From Nitzschia sp. pyKryTriq1 (taxonomy: Eukaryota; Bacillariophyta; Bacillariophyceae; Bacillariales; Bacillariaceae), in NCBI GenBank assembly GCA_956465555.1, contig OY101116.1, positions 2,666,001-2,730,000 of the forward strand: a DNA stretch of 64,000 nucleotides, read 5' to 3'. Numbering within the stretch: the first letter of the stretch is position 1; each line of letters begins with the position of its first letter. Below, piece after piece: positions 38,293 to 48,857 of this stretch. The notes beneath the pieces are model-generated. The model was not told where the DNA came from. It saw only the letters and a program-made list of their open reading frames with translations, and did no database searches. The translations under genes and the position numbers were made by a program.

Positions 38293-41200
38293 ATGTCGTT
38301 TCTCGGCCTTGGAGCGACTCCCGATGATGACGATAATCGCCACGACGACAGCAGCACAAGTGTGATTCATCAAGATAGCGACGACGAGGATGCTGCTGCG
38401 ATTCACGACGATGATGTCGACATCGGATTTCGACGACATCAATATGAAACATTTGACGATGATGATGGGAACAATAATCGCAAACGACGACGACGACACA
38501 AGTCGCGTCAAGAGTCCAAAGAGGAAGCTCTCTACGGAGTCTTTGCCGAAACCTCAACAACAACGACAACGCGCAAACGAAGTCGAACGTCCGACATGCC
38601 GGGAGGAGCTCCTATGTTTGTCGCTGCGACGACAACAGCTAGTAGTGAAAGTAGCGATCCTCCCCTCTTTGTCTCATCCACCAAGTCGGAGGGGACGGCA
38701 AACGATAATATGTTTGTAAAGGAGAGCACCACTTCAGCACTGGCCGCGGCAACTGATAAGGTTGACGAAATTCCCAAGCAGCAGCAAGTGGAAGATTCTT
38801 CTTCCAAGCCGCCGCCAGAACAAGAGGAAACACCCGAAGAAAAGGAAGCCCAAGAAAAGCAAAAGGCGGCCGATGAGTATTTTCAATCGCTTCTTCAACA
38901 AGCACAAGATAAAAAGAGGAGGCGGAGAGATCAAAACGTAGTCTCCGAACCCGTAGTAGCTGCTGCGTCCACACAAAATTCCTTTCCGACAGGCAGTATG
39001 TTGCCTCAAGGCTTTGGACGGGCTCATCGCCCGGATGCGCCTCCTGCTATGGCGGATGATTCGACAATAGCGAAAAAGAAAGACCCTGGAATTGCCAAAT
39101 GGGAAAAACATGAAAAGGGGATTGGATCGAAGCTTCTATTCAAAATGGGCTGGAAGGGAAGTGGAGGGTTGGGATCCAATCGACGGAAACTTCAATCGAC
39201 AACTGCTGCTGCTGCTGCTGCTGCTTCTGGTGTTGGTAGCCAAACGACGGAGGATGCTGTCACTCCTGCTACAATGACTACTCAACCGCCCGCTACCACT
39301 GCCGCCACGACGGGATCTGCAGAGGACGCTGCCAAAGTGAGAAAAGGTATCTCGCGACCGGTAGAAGTTGTAGTTCGACCTGCCAATATGGGTTTGGGAT
39401 TTGGAAGTTTTAAGGAACAGTCGCAACTCAAATCGAATCGACAGCTCGAAGCCGAAGTGCGAGGGGTCGAACTTCCCAAAACGAAAAAGAAAAAGGGAGT
39501 CTTGGATATATTGGAAGACAAAGAGGAGGATCATTACGATGATGATGACGACGAAGAAGATTTGGGACCCTCCACGGCGGGCGCCAGTTCATCGATACCG
39601 ACTACACAAGAGCTCATGACGCAAAAGGCTTGGAAAAGACGCAAGACGAAACGACAGGCACCCATAATTATCCCCTACAAAGAACTGATGGCACAACATG
39701 AAAAACAGAATGGCGCTTTGGGACAACCTGTCATCATTGACATGCGAGGTCCGTCATCGTCCACAGCCGGGACAGGGACCGCGGCCACGAAAGATGGCAA
39801 GGTACCATTGGGAGAAGAACTCTTGCACAATGTTACATTTATGCTGAACACGCATGAAAATCAACTACATTCCTATTCTCAAATTGTCAAATCGACGGAG
39901 CGAAAGGAAGCGAGCTTGCAGTCGGAAATAGAAGATCTCAAACGGCAACAACAGGAGGCTCAAGATCGCCGAACGAAGTTAGAAAGTGCCTTATTGGTTG
40001 TGCAAAAAGTGGAGGATCTATCCAAGGAAGGGCTCTACGGAAACGAGGAACTCGACCAAGTCATCCTTTGGATACAGGAGCTGGGAGAATCGTTCACTGC
40101 CGAAGATAGGGAGGCGCTCAAATTCTGGCAAGCACTGGCCCCGGCAATGTTGAGTCCCATCCTTCAAGGCAAACTCGAACGATGGGATCCCCTCGGTTCC
40201 ATCGAACGGACGAAAGAATTGCTCGATTCACTATTCCATATTAGATTGAATGATGGGTCGGGCAACTCTAGCTCTCAAGACCAAGTGGCCCTACAAGAGC
40301 TTCGATATTCAATCCTGCTAAGCCAGTTGCTTCCCAGAATCAAGCAAGTTCTTGAATCGAGCCGTTGGGACCCTAGCATCCAGACGGAAATAGTCTTGGA
40401 CATGTATGAGTATCTGCAATCATTGACCGCAAAATCAAAACCAAAATATGATGCTACTGGTGATTTTTCCGAGGACCAAGTTCTATCGGGAGGTCTCCCA
40501 GATGAGGACCACGCCGAAACAAGCTCTGTCGACAACTTGGCCGAGATTTTCCGAAAGGACCTTGTATTGGATACAATATATCCCAAGCTTCTAACCACCC
40601 TGAGCCGATGGAAACCATCTCTCACCAGGGGAAAGCATTTTGGCTTAGAACAGCGGTTAGACCTGTGGATCATGCCGTGGTTGCCCCATCTGGATCATCC
40701 TGCAATGTTGCCCAACTTACTTGCGGATTGTAAGAGGAAACTCAAGAATTCGTTGTCCTATCTTCAACGAAAAATTGGTAAAGACGATGATCTCGACTTT
40801 GTACTTGTCAGTACGGATACTCTAAGACCGTGGGCACGTGTGTATGACCAGAAAGCTCTGCAGCGCTTGGTCTCGGAATACATGACGCCGTATCTAGGTC
40901 GTGCACTTGCCAAACAAAAGATTCATCCACGAGCCTCCGACCAGGACTGGAGAGCCGTCCATCTGATCTTTGAGCTGCACGCATCCGGTCTTCTATCGGA
41001 TATTGCGTTTTTGAGTGTCCTCGAGGCAGAGCTCCTACCGCGCTGGGCGGCTAAAGTGAACGACATGTTGGTGACCGATGAAATCAGCTACTCAGAGGCA
41101 GCGACCAACTACTGCCACTGGAAGAATGAAGTGATGGTGAATCCTCACTCCAAGTCGACGTCTCTCTCACTGATTCAGTCTATCAGGCTATTGAAGGAAG

Positions 41201-41658
41201 ATTCCCGCATTTGTGGTATCTTCTACACTGTCCTCCGAATGATTCAGCTAGCACAGGAGAAGAAAATGGATGATCTGGAAGACTTGCATCCTCCAACAAC
41301 AAACTATCATGTCGTTTCAGCAAGGCGAACGAAAGAACGGCAAACTCAAGTACAGGACGATTTTGTACGAATGGAATCTCGGTCTACAACCGAAGTACAA
41401 GCACGGCTCCGACTACGACGACGACAGGTCGATACGCCCTCGTTTCGTGACGTGGTGGAGGAGTTTGCCAGTGAACGAGGCATTCTCTTCCAACCTCGCA
41501 TGGGGTCCAAGGCACTCAAGGATGGTAAGCAAGTGTTCTTGTTTGGAGATGTTCCCATATACATTGAAGGCGATGTCATTTACGCCTCCCAAAAAGGCTC
41601 TAGTTGGCAACCGACTTCCCTCGATCAGTTGATAGAGTCCTCCTCCGGAAAAGAATGA
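38293..41658 (+). CDS. TFIP11/Ntr1-like G-patch spliceosome disassembly factor
   Basis: The 1121-aa protein has the TFIP11 (STIP1, Ntr1) plan. An acidic, disordered N-terminus (about 250 residues) precedes a G-patch near 272-300 (EKGIGSKLLFKMGWKGSGGL). A linker with polyAla and basic runs follows, then a long helical GCFC domain from about 500 to the end (DRPWARVYD-like segments such as TLRPWARVYDQKALQRLV; FRDVVEEFASERGILFQPR). The G-patch activates the DEAH helicase Prp43/DHX15, which takes apart the intron-lariat spliceosome. Most metazoan proteins are about 840 aa; the extra length here is low-complexity. Intronless. A shared 46-bp element lies upstream. Confidence 0.92.
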   Translation: MSFLGLGATPDDDDNRHDDSSTSVIHQDSDDEDAAAIHDDDVDIGFRRHQYETFDDDDGNNNRKRRRRHKSRQESKEEALYGVFAETSTTTTTRKRSRTSDMPGGAPMFVAATTTASSESSDPPLFVSSTKSEGTANDNMFVKESTTSALAAATDKVDEIPKQQQVEDSSSKPPPEQEETPEEKEAQEKQKAADEYFQSLLQQAQDKKRRRRDQNVVSEPVVAAASTQNSFPTGSMLPQGFGRAHRPDAPPAMADDSTIAKKKDPGIAKWEKHEKGIGSKLLFKMGWKGSGGLGSNRRKLQSTTAAAAAAASGVGSQTTEDAVTPATMTTQPPATTAATTGSAEDAAKVRKGISRPVEVVVRPANMGLGFGSFKEQSQLKSNRQLEAEVRGVELPKTKKKKGVLDILEDKEEDHYDDDDDEEDLGPSTAGASSSIPTTQELMTQKAWKRRKTKRQAPIIIPYKELMAQHEKQNGALGQPVIIDMRGPSSSTAGTGTAATKDGKVPLGEELLHNVTFMLNTHENQLHSYSQIVKSTERKEASLQSEIEDLKRQQQEAQDRRTKLESALLVVQKVEDLSKEGLYGNEELDQVILWIQELGESFTAEDREALKFWQALAPAMLSPILQGKLERWDPLGSIERTKELLDSLFHIRLNDGSGNSSSQDQVALQELRYSILLSQLLPRIKQVLESSRWDPSIQTEIVLDMYEYLQSLTAKSKPKYDATGDFSEDQVLSGGLPDEDHAETSSVDNLAEIFRKDLVLDTIYPKLLTTLSRWKPSLTRGKHFGLEQRLDLWIMPWLPHLDHPAMLPNLLADCKRKLKNSLSYLQRKIGKDDDLDFVLVSTDTLRPWARVYDQKALQRLVSEYMTPYLGRALAKQKIHPRASDQDWRAVHLIFELHASGLLSDIAFLSVLEAELLPRWAAKVNDMLVTDEISYSEAATNYCHWKNEVMVNPHSKSTSLSLIQSIRLLKEDSRICGIFYTVLRMIQLAQEKKMDDLEDLHPPTTNYHVVSARRTKERQTQVQDDFVRMESRSTTEVQARLRLRRRQVDTPSFRDVVEEFASERGILFQPRMGSKALKDGKQVFLFGDVPIYIEGDVIYASQKGSSWQPTSLDQLIESSSGKE

Positions 41659-41759
41659 ATATAAACGATCTTGAATGGTACCAGGTAGTTCCATTTGCTA
41701 CTATAGTGTGTAAAAGCGTTCAGGCGAGTTCAATTGCTGTATGCAGTAGGTAATGGCCT

Positions 41760-42593
41760 TTAAGCAGAGTGGTCTTTCCAATCAAACTTTGGGTGCATTT
41801 TTCTTGACGGTGGTTGCCCGTCCGTAATAATCTCCACCAATCGGTCCCGCAGGCGGTCCCTGATCTTGGGATCCCTGGTATTGATCCAAACCTCGAGCCT
41901 GTACATTGGAAAATTTCGCGACTTATCGACCACTCGTGCTCCATTTATGTGGTCTTCGTATGTATCCTCCTCGTCAACACCGTCCTCGATTGTCTCGCCA
42001 ACAATACCCATTACTAGATTTTGCCAGTATAGATCCAAAACATCCATCTCAAAATATTGTCGACAGAACCACTCTCCACCAATAACATTCTTCGGGTCAC
42101 CCCATTCCGGTTCGATTCCCTTCTTAAACAAAGAATATTCTTCTACAGTCTTCTCCTCGGGCCCCACCTTCTTTCGGCAATCTCCATCAAAAAAGACTTC
42201 CGATGGACGGGGAAGGTGATTGAAATAACTCCAAAAGTCCTCCACCGTCGAAAATTCACAAAGCTGTTTCATGTTCTCCTTCCATTTGGACGGATCCTTC
42301 TTTTCTGCTGATTTATGCTCCCAAAGAACCCATTCTGTGATGACAAGAGTAACATGTGCAATGCAAGGCAGAGGCAGTGCCGATAGGGAAAACACTTTTG
42401 TGAGTTTGCTGTAGGAATACGTAGGACCAGTACTGAGTCAATCGAGTCGACTCCATCGGCAACCACAAAAAATAACCAACTTGCTCGAATCATGGTCGAT
42501 TTCATCACAATTTTAGACCAGTCTTTTCTTCAAACCTCTTCCGCGCAATGAAAATGACCTACCATTTCGGAGCGGGTGCGTCTCTTCCGCCAT
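41760..42593 (-). CDS. Translation initiation factor eIF4E (two exons)
   Basis: A short first exon, 42593-42563 (MAEETHPLRN), joins 42334-41760 across a 228-bp intron (GTAGGT...TCACAG). The join reads HPLRNEWVLWEH, the classic eIF4E start (HPLQNRWALW). The protein is 201 aa and binds the mRNA m7G cap. The three cap-stacking Trp positions are present: SKWKENMKQL (human W56), GIEPEWGDPKN (W102) and YRLEVWINTRD (W166). The eIF4G-contact Trp is in VEDFWSYFNHL. Compared with the human protein, an insert (GVDEEDTYEDHINGARVV) sits before the last Trp. Neighbouring genes are read convergently (TFIP11-like) and divergently (43182). Confidence 0.93.
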
Positions 42594-43181
42594 GTTCAGT
42601 TGGTCGTTGCTCCTTTGCTCTAAAAGGAGTAGCGACTGGGACGAGAGGCCAAGAGACAACAACCAAGACCTGTTGTGCGGCCAAGATGATGAGAGAGTGC
42701 CGACAAAAGCGCGGGCGAGAATGGTGGAGGGAAACGGATGGAATCCCAGACGGTCGCTCCAAAAAATCAGTGGCGCTCGTTCATTGCGACAGGCCAGCAG
42801 GCCCAGGGGCGCCAGCCGGCATCCCATCCATACGAGATGCGAGAGCGAGCGAGCCGGCTCTTCTTTCGGTTGCTCACAAAACCTGAGCACACGACCGGTT
42901 TCGGAGCCGTTTCCACGCAAGATCTCAACGAACATCGAAAGTTCTTCTTCTTTTCAACCCCTCTTTGAGAAAGACGTCTCTCGCCCAACGAAACGTTGTA
43001 TTTCGTGACCGTGTTTGAAACAAGCAACTTTGAAACAAGTGGGCTACATGTACATTGAAGAACGTTTCCTCGTGTATCGAATACGAAAAAAAAAAGAGCA
43101 CCGTTTCGCCGCCCTTTTGGCCTCGTCACAAATTTCCCATTTCACAAGGTTGCATTGCTTCAACACAGCACTTTTCAAACA
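42594..43181. other. Divergent intergenic region
   Basis: It lies between eIF4E and the unknown gene at 43182. Overlapping ORFs in several frames here are not supported as genes. An A-rich run is at about 43085-43096. Confidence 0.45.
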
Positions 43182-44549
43182 ATGAAGGTTAAGGAACTAC
43201 GTAATTGGTTATCCGAGCACCATGTTCGAAGCCGACACCGCAGTCTCGCGAGCACTGACAAGCTGAGCATTCAGGCCACCCCCGCCATCGAACGAAGGGG
43301 CTCAAATGCAGAGACAAGCCCTACTTCGTCTCGAGAGGATACATCACCGAGGACCCAGATCCGTGAACTCGAAGCTGATTTCTCCCCTCGTTCAAGCAAG
43401 TCAGAGTTCATTGAAGGCCACACCCACCATACATTATCCGCGTCGATGGATGGCAAGGTTTGCGAGAAATGCGGTGCCGAAACTGGATCGGGATCCGGGG
43501 CCAATCTTACCGTCTCGGACGGTTTTATTGAAGCATCTTTGTCCCTCAAACAAAATCCCAGTACCGACCCGACCGTCGCAACTCGAGACGACTCTACTGC
43601 CACTACCAACGATATTCCTCAACCGACGCCTTCGTGGGACGCCACCCTGGTGAGCGGAGGATCCTGGGATAATGTTGACTTTCCAGACCCTGATCCTACC
43701 TTCGACTTTAGCCCTGCAACCTCCTTTGACGACAGTGTTGAAAGCAATCCAGAAGGAATGGGCGCCCATGAACAATATGGGCCGAGCCGTGAGCGCCCCG
43801 ACGACTACTACGTCACCGAAAAGTCAAAAGGTGGCATTCAAGGACTTGACGACATGGGCCAAGTGCACCTTTCCCTCCTTCAAAAGCAAGCACCAATCCT
43901 GGCTAGCGCCGAACGAGAGGAAGATAGTGATGAAAGAAGCAATTCATCGACCATCGACTCCATGCCACGAAGTATGCACAGCGCCAATATCTTTGGCAAT
44001 AAGACCTTGACTGCGGGCACTCTTGACTTCATCTGTAGCGATGGCAAGATCAAGAGGAGCCATCGATCCCTGCCCGGCTGCATCGCAGACGACGAGAGCG
44101 GCTCGTCCTTGAGCAATCATACCGGTAGCAGCTCTGATCCGTCGATCATACCTGGTGCACTCGACTCGAAGATGGCGCAGCTATTGCTCGATCCCTACCC
44201 AATCAATGAAGCTATTCGCCAAGACGCAGGATACAAGAGGGCATCTTATTCAATTCCTCGATGCAAGAAGATTGATCCAAAAGATTTGAAATTCCTCCAA
44301 CGAAGAGATTCTGCTCCGTCTGTGGCAGAAGCAGAGATTCACTCCCAGGGACGAAGATCCAGCGTATCCCGAGGCATTCAGAAGTTTGGAGGCCCCAAGA
44401 AGACAATCGTCGAACGCCGCAAAGAAGAATTGGAGAAGCTCTGGGCAGAAAATAAGGCGACAGTTCATGTAAAGAAGGTGAAATGGGGAGTTTGCCAACG
44501 TACCGGCATGTACAAGAAGAAAATCGTTATTGACGTTGAGAAGAAGTAA
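43182..44549 (+). CDS. Unknown Ser-rich protein with conserved-looking C-terminus
   Basis: ATG 43182 starts MKVKELRNWLSEHHV (455 aa), which weakly resembles the helical start of a SAP-like motif. The middle is Ser/Thr/Asp-rich with a possible CEKCGAE zinc-like CxxC. The C-terminal 110 residues are more ordered: AQLLLDPYPINEAIRQDAGY, then ERRKEELEKLWAENKATVHV and KKVKWGVCQRTGMYKKK. That ending looks like a defined domain, perhaps shared among diatoms, but I cannot name it. No signal peptide or membrane span. Intronless; the downstream gene is convergent 168 bp away. Confidence 0.7.
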   Translation: MKVKELRNWLSEHHVRSRHRSLASTDKLSIQATPAIERRGSNAETSPTSSREDTSPRTQIRELEADFSPRSSKSEFIEGHTHHTLSASMDGKVCEKCGAETGSGSGANLTVSDGFIEASLSLKQNPSTDPTVATRDDSTATTNDIPQPTPSWDATLVSGGSWDNVDFPDPDPTFDFSPATSFDDSVESNPEGMGAHEQYGPSRERPDDYYVTEKSKGGIQGLDDMGQVHLSLLQKQAPILASAEREEDSDERSNSSTIDSMPRSMHSANIFGNKTLTAGTLDFICSDGKIKRSHRSLPGCIADDESGSSLSNHTGSSSDPSIIPGALDSKMAQLLLDPYPINEAIRQDAGYKRASYSIPRCKKIDPKDLKFLQRRDSAPSVAEAEIHSQGRRSSVSRGIQKFGGPKKTIVERRKEELEKLWAENKATVHVKKVKWGVCQRTGMYKKKIVIDVEKK

Positions 44550-44717
44550 CACGAGGACCAGCTCGTCACAGGGGAGGCGTATTGCTGACTAAACAGGAAG
44601 ATAAGAAGAGTATGATGGGTTGTAACTTCTCTAGCAAGCATCTTTTTCAATGCAATATCATACAGTCAGTAGGAGCACTAGCGGTGGGAGCAACTTTTAT
44701 AGCCAAGATCCTTGAGC

Positions 44718-45254
44718 TCAGACCTTGAGGTTGAAGGATCGCCCATAGCCCAGATCACGAAAGACGGAACAACTTGTCACCTTCCCCGTCTTTATATCAA
44801 TGGACGCTTTTACTTGCCCAACCATCTGCCCTCGACCTTCACTTTTCTCTGATTGCCCCAGTCCGAACGGGAGAGGAACTGAAGATCGCCCAAAACCACC
44901 TTTCTTGAAAGATGCATTGAACCGCACCGCGAGGGATCCAGGGGTTGGACTTCCATAGCCAAGAATGTTGGTTACTTTCTCAAGCTTGCCGAGTTCTTGG
45001 TTCGCGGTAGCATCTCGCTTCAGAGCATTAACGACCTTGTCGATTCCTTTCTTGGCTTCCTGCTCACTCACTTGAGCCATGGACAAACGCCAAGTTGAAG
45101 CATCGCAATCAAAGGTTCTCCCGGGCCCACTCGTACCGGTAGCAGGAGCCCGGCGAGACGACGCTCTTGCTACTTCTTGTACCGGTACAAATGCAAGTCC
45201 CACGGGGAGGGCGAACGCCGCGAAGACCGCGATTATGTTTCGGGTTCCTTTCAT
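44718..45254 (-). CDS. Small plastid-targeted protein
   Basis: The 178-aa protein starts MKGTRNIIAVFAAFALPVGL and then A|FVPVQ at residues 21-22, the Ala-Phe site of diatom plastid presequences, followed by an Arg/Ser-rich transit segment. The mature part (about 115 residues) contains KKGIDKVVNALKRDATANQE, KVTNILGYGSPTPGSLAVRF and SIDIKTGKVTSCSVFRDLGYG. It looks like a compact soluble protein, possibly PAP/fibrillin-unrelated and diatom-specific; I do not recognise a family. Intronless. Confidence 0.75.
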   Translation of the reverse strand: MKGTRNIIAVFAAFALPVGLAFVPVQEVARASSRRAPATGTSGPGRTFDCDASTWRLSMAQVSEQEAKKGIDKVVNALKRDATANQELGKLEKVTNILGYGSPTPGSLAVRFNASFKKGGFGRSSVPLPFGLGQSEKSEGRGQMVGQVKASIDIKTGKVTSCSVFRDLGYGRSFNLKV

Positions 45255-45474
45255 GAGAAGCCCAATTCAAAAGAAATGAGGCAACAACAACATGCAACAC
45301 TCACTAACTACTCACTACTCACTACTGCGACGATTGTTGATGTTGTAATCCAGGCAGTAATCCACCAAACAATTATCAATTATTACCTGGTGGTATGCGT
45401 ACGAAGTATTGTTCGAAACGAGAAAACCCACATTGTGACTTTTGGGCTTTCCCGGTCTATCTGGTCTGCATGGT

Positions 45475-45545
45475 TCTGTACTTGTACTCGTACGGTAGGG
45501 TACGAGTATGGATACTACTACTCGTACCGCGGTAGTAGATTTATC
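45475..45545. repeat. GTAC-rich palindromic cluster
   Basis: Contains ACTCGTAC-GGTAGG-GTACGAGT, a perfect 8-bp inverted repeat with a 6-bp loop, followed by more TACTCGTACC copies. It lies about 190-260 bp upstream of the ATG at 45738. The same 8-bp arms recur near 59172. Confidence 0.75.
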
Positions 45546-45737
45546 GGGGGAACTTCAAAACCCGAAGGCCTCAACATCATGAAGGCCTGCCGCGCGCATG
45601 CACCACAAAACAACACGGAAGAAGCGCCGCGCATTCTGTCTCCACTCCAGACAAACACGCAAAAAATTGCCAGAAGAATTATTATTTTTGAACACACAAT
45701 AGCCGACACAACGATACAAGAACAGAGAAGAAAGAAA

Positions 45738-46299
45738 ATGGTGAAGGGAAAGCCAAAGACGGACGGGGAATCACCAGATACCAAGGTTACTTTCGACGAA
45801 GTGACAATCTACGAGTTCCCTGTCGACATTGGAGATAATCCAGCAGTAAGGGAAGGGTGTCCCATTCGACTCGGAGATCGGTTGTTACGGAAGAGCACAA
45901 TTGACGTTGAATCGTACGAGAAAGAGAGAAGTTCTGCTAGGCAGCGCCACGCCAAGAAGCTCTATATAGATGTTACGGAACGAGCAACAATGTAAGTGAA
46001 GCACTCGCATGCTGTCTCCTACATTCGCCAGAAGGAATCTGAAACGCTCAAGAATTCTCTTTTTCCATCCCGGGGTGCTTGACCGCAGGTTACTTTCCAA
46101 AGGCTACTCGCTGGACGAGATTGTCGCAGTGGTTATGGAGACTGAAGCCCTGAAGAAGTCGAGAGCAGAAAGCGTGAAACTCAATGGTCGTGAAAAGCTC
46201 CTGTTTGCCATGGATTCTGCAGGAAAAACTCTTCGAAAGATTGTTGGAAATGGCAACAAGCCGCAAGGACCCAACTCTGTACAGGCTCGTATGGCGTAA
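45738..46299 (+). CDS. Small diatom-type protein of unknown function (one intron)
   Basis: Exons 45738-45991 and 46089-46299 join across a 97-bp intron (GTAAGT...CCGCAG), giving 154 aa; the junction makes ERATMLLSKGYSLDEI. The open frame extends upstream but through the GTAC-rich cluster, so I start at the ATG of MVKGKPKTD. The layout (GDNPAVREGCPIRLGD, VESYEKERSSARQRHAK, LLSKGYSLDEIVAVV, then IR-like RAESVKLNGREK) resembles a frequent small-protein family in diatom genomes of unknown role. Predicted helical and cytosolic or nuclear. Confidence 0.75.
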
Positions 46300-46510
46300 A
46301 GCTGTACCCCATGGCGCAAACACAGCATGCCTAGATGTACTACCAATATACGCATTACACAATGACAGTACTCCTGGACTGGGATGGCTATACTTCATGT
46401 AATCCCAGAGGAGCCCCAATAGATACATAGACGCAAGAAAAGAAGAATAACTGTAGGAGTAATAGTAGAAAAGAACAAAACACAACTATTGATCATTTTG
46501 CTACATCATT

Positions 46511-48394
46511 TCATCTCGCTCGCATGGCTGCTAGCAATTGCAGTTGTGGTCGGATGCTATCAAAACTCACTGAATTCGCCGCAAGAAAGCCAGAGCCTGC
46601 GACAGCTGGGACACCAATACCTGGAAAACAGCTATCTCCACACAAAAGTAGACCCTTCACTGGCGTTCCAGGGAAGGGAAAGGATTCTTCACCTGCTCGA
46701 ATAGCCGGGCCATAAGAGCCGTGATATCTATTGAGGAAGCGTGCATGTGTCAATGGAGTACTGCGGATAAGTGAAAAATGAAATGGATTGTTTGAGATTC
46801 TTCGCAAGCACCTTGATTTCGTACAACAGCATCAACTGGAGGAATTGACTTACCCCACTTGCGATAGTACTGTTCTATCGCGGATATCAGGTATTATCTT
46901 TTCTAATACCTGCCATAGATATTGGCTTCTCTCCTCTTTCAGGGATTGGTAGTTGTCAGACTTTCGATCCAGCCCCTTCCATCTGGAATAGTCTTCCGTC
47001 GCAGGTGTGTAGATGTGCAAGACTCCATACCCTTCCGGGGCCAAGGTATCATCGTGCACGGATGGAATGGAAAGTAACACAGCATTGTCTTCTCCCTCGA
47101 TACCCTTTTCCCAGTTATCGATATACATGTAGTGAGCCTGCAACGACTCCAACTCTTCCGGGGTCGCTCGGAACCCCACGTGCAAATGCATGAAAGACTT
47201 CCCAACTGGCGTCGCCATTCGATCCTCGACGAAAGACTCGGGAAAGGCACTTTTGTCGACAACTCCACTCCCGAAGAGATCCCATACAGAAAGGTTGCTG
47301 ACTACAGCTTTCTTGGCTTTGATGACACGGTTGACCTTTCGAAGACGGACACCAGTGGCTTTGCCATCTTGCACTACAATCTCTTCTACTGCAGAGTTGA
47401 GAAATATACTGCCACCCTGCTTTTCAATTCCCCGAACTAGTGCATCAACAATAGCCTTGGCTCCTCCTTTGGGACAATCCATCGTTGCTGTGTCGTCGTA
47501 AAATTCTCCCATCATCATTGCCATTTCTGCTGTGATCGTACCATCCGCTTTGAGACCGGACAAACAAAAGCAAAGTAGATCGAGCCACCGCTGGGTGAAG
47601 CTCGAACTTGAAATGCCCGACTGCTCCAGAATCTTTTGAAAAGGCTTGGTGAGCTTTAAATTTTCGAGTGGATTGAGCGTAGCAAACTTGGAAAGATACG
47701 GGGCGGCAGTCAAGGCGGTTCCAATATCCCCACGAAGTGCTGCCGTGGGCAGGGCATCCACAGCCTGCGCCAGAGGTTCCATGTTCTTCATCAGCTCCGA
47801 CCATGCACTCAGCCCTTTCGATCCTTCCATTGCTTCAATGACACCACCTTTCTTGCCAAATTGTGCGGTATGCACAAAATCTCCTTCCGGAAATTTCAGG
47901 CCAAATGTCGTGTACGGAATGCATTCGACCGATTCGTCAATGACATCGAGAATAGTACGCAAGGGATTGCTGGACTTGGCAGGCAAATCGGGATTGAGTC
48001 CAGAAAAGAAACTGGGACCAGTATCAAAATAGAATTCCCCGATGTCTTTGTGTCGCATTTTGAATCCATGGGCGGCACCTCCAGGCGAAGAATGCGCTTC
48101 CATCACTGCCACCGAGTATCCGTATTTGGCGAGCATGGCCGCGCAAGAGAGACCCCCAATGCCACTTCCAACCACGACCACGTCATACGAATCCGAAGGG
48201 GAAGAAGCAGAGGAAGTTGATGACGTTGTAGGGGGACTCTCCTCCGTTTTTGTTGTGGTAGAAAAAAGTGTTGTTCCGACACTTCTTCTTGTCATCGTGC
48301 TTTTCAAATGCGTCGAGATGGGCGAAAAAGCGTGGGCGAACACTAGGCAAGTGAACGCAAGAAGCAGACGACTACGAGTACACACAACGTTCAT
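46511..48394 (-). CDS. CRTISO: Plastid carotenoid (prolycopene) isomerase, CRTISO-like
   Basis: Exons 48394-46854 and 46760-46511 join across a 93-bp intron (GTAAGT...CCGCAG) to give 596 aa; the junction makes SQVGTPLTHARFLNR. The N-terminus is a signal peptide ending HA|FSPIS (residues 22-23), the diatom plastid pattern. The FAD fold begins YDVVVVGSGIGGLSCAAMLA, with GGAAHGF and FYFDTGPSFF. The C-terminus has RYHGSYGPAIRAGEESFPFP and LLLCGDSCFPGIGVPAVAGS, conserved in CRTISO. The enzyme turns poly-cis-lycopene to all-trans, an FAD-dependent redox-neutral step before cyclisation to carotenes. Diatoms have several related copies; this may be one of them. Confidence 0.92.
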
Positions 48395-48857
48395 CTTTGT
48401 AGTTTCACTTGATGGTCTTTTGGAGTGTGAGAGGTGGAGTGTTTGACCTTGTTGCGATCATAACTCTGCACTCTGTCTTTCGCTTCTGGTCCAATTTCCC
48501 ATTTTGTCTCAAGTTCGTCAGAAACGAGGAAGAAAAACGCGATGATGGATGAGACGACGATGATGTGGTCGGCTGCGATGCGCGATCGACTGACTTGAGG
48601 TGCCGTGACTGGAGTGCACGACTGGAAATGTTGAAACGCAGAATTCCTACGTATTTTGAGTACTGCACATCACATTCGACCATGGCCATCCAACAAGTTT
48701 TTCCGACACATCGAACATCAACCGACAATCGACCCCAAACCATCACTGACCAATGCATCTCATGCTTTGACGCCAAAGTAGTTTCGAAAGAGTCTACAAA
48801 TACTTCGTTCTTCTCTAGGAGGCTACAATTTCAACAGCCGAGGCTTATTTCGTCACA
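48395..48857. other. Divergent intergenic region (CRTISO-like and Trm5 genes)
   Basis: Probable bidirectional promoter region; no motif recognised. An ORF overlapping the Trm5 start in another frame is not supported. Confidence 0.4.

Noticed and set aside
45177-45737. Long N-terminal extension of the small protein gene at 45738
   Set aside because: It crosses a GTAC-rich cluster and the start region of the divergent plastid protein gene; the ATG at 45738 fits better.
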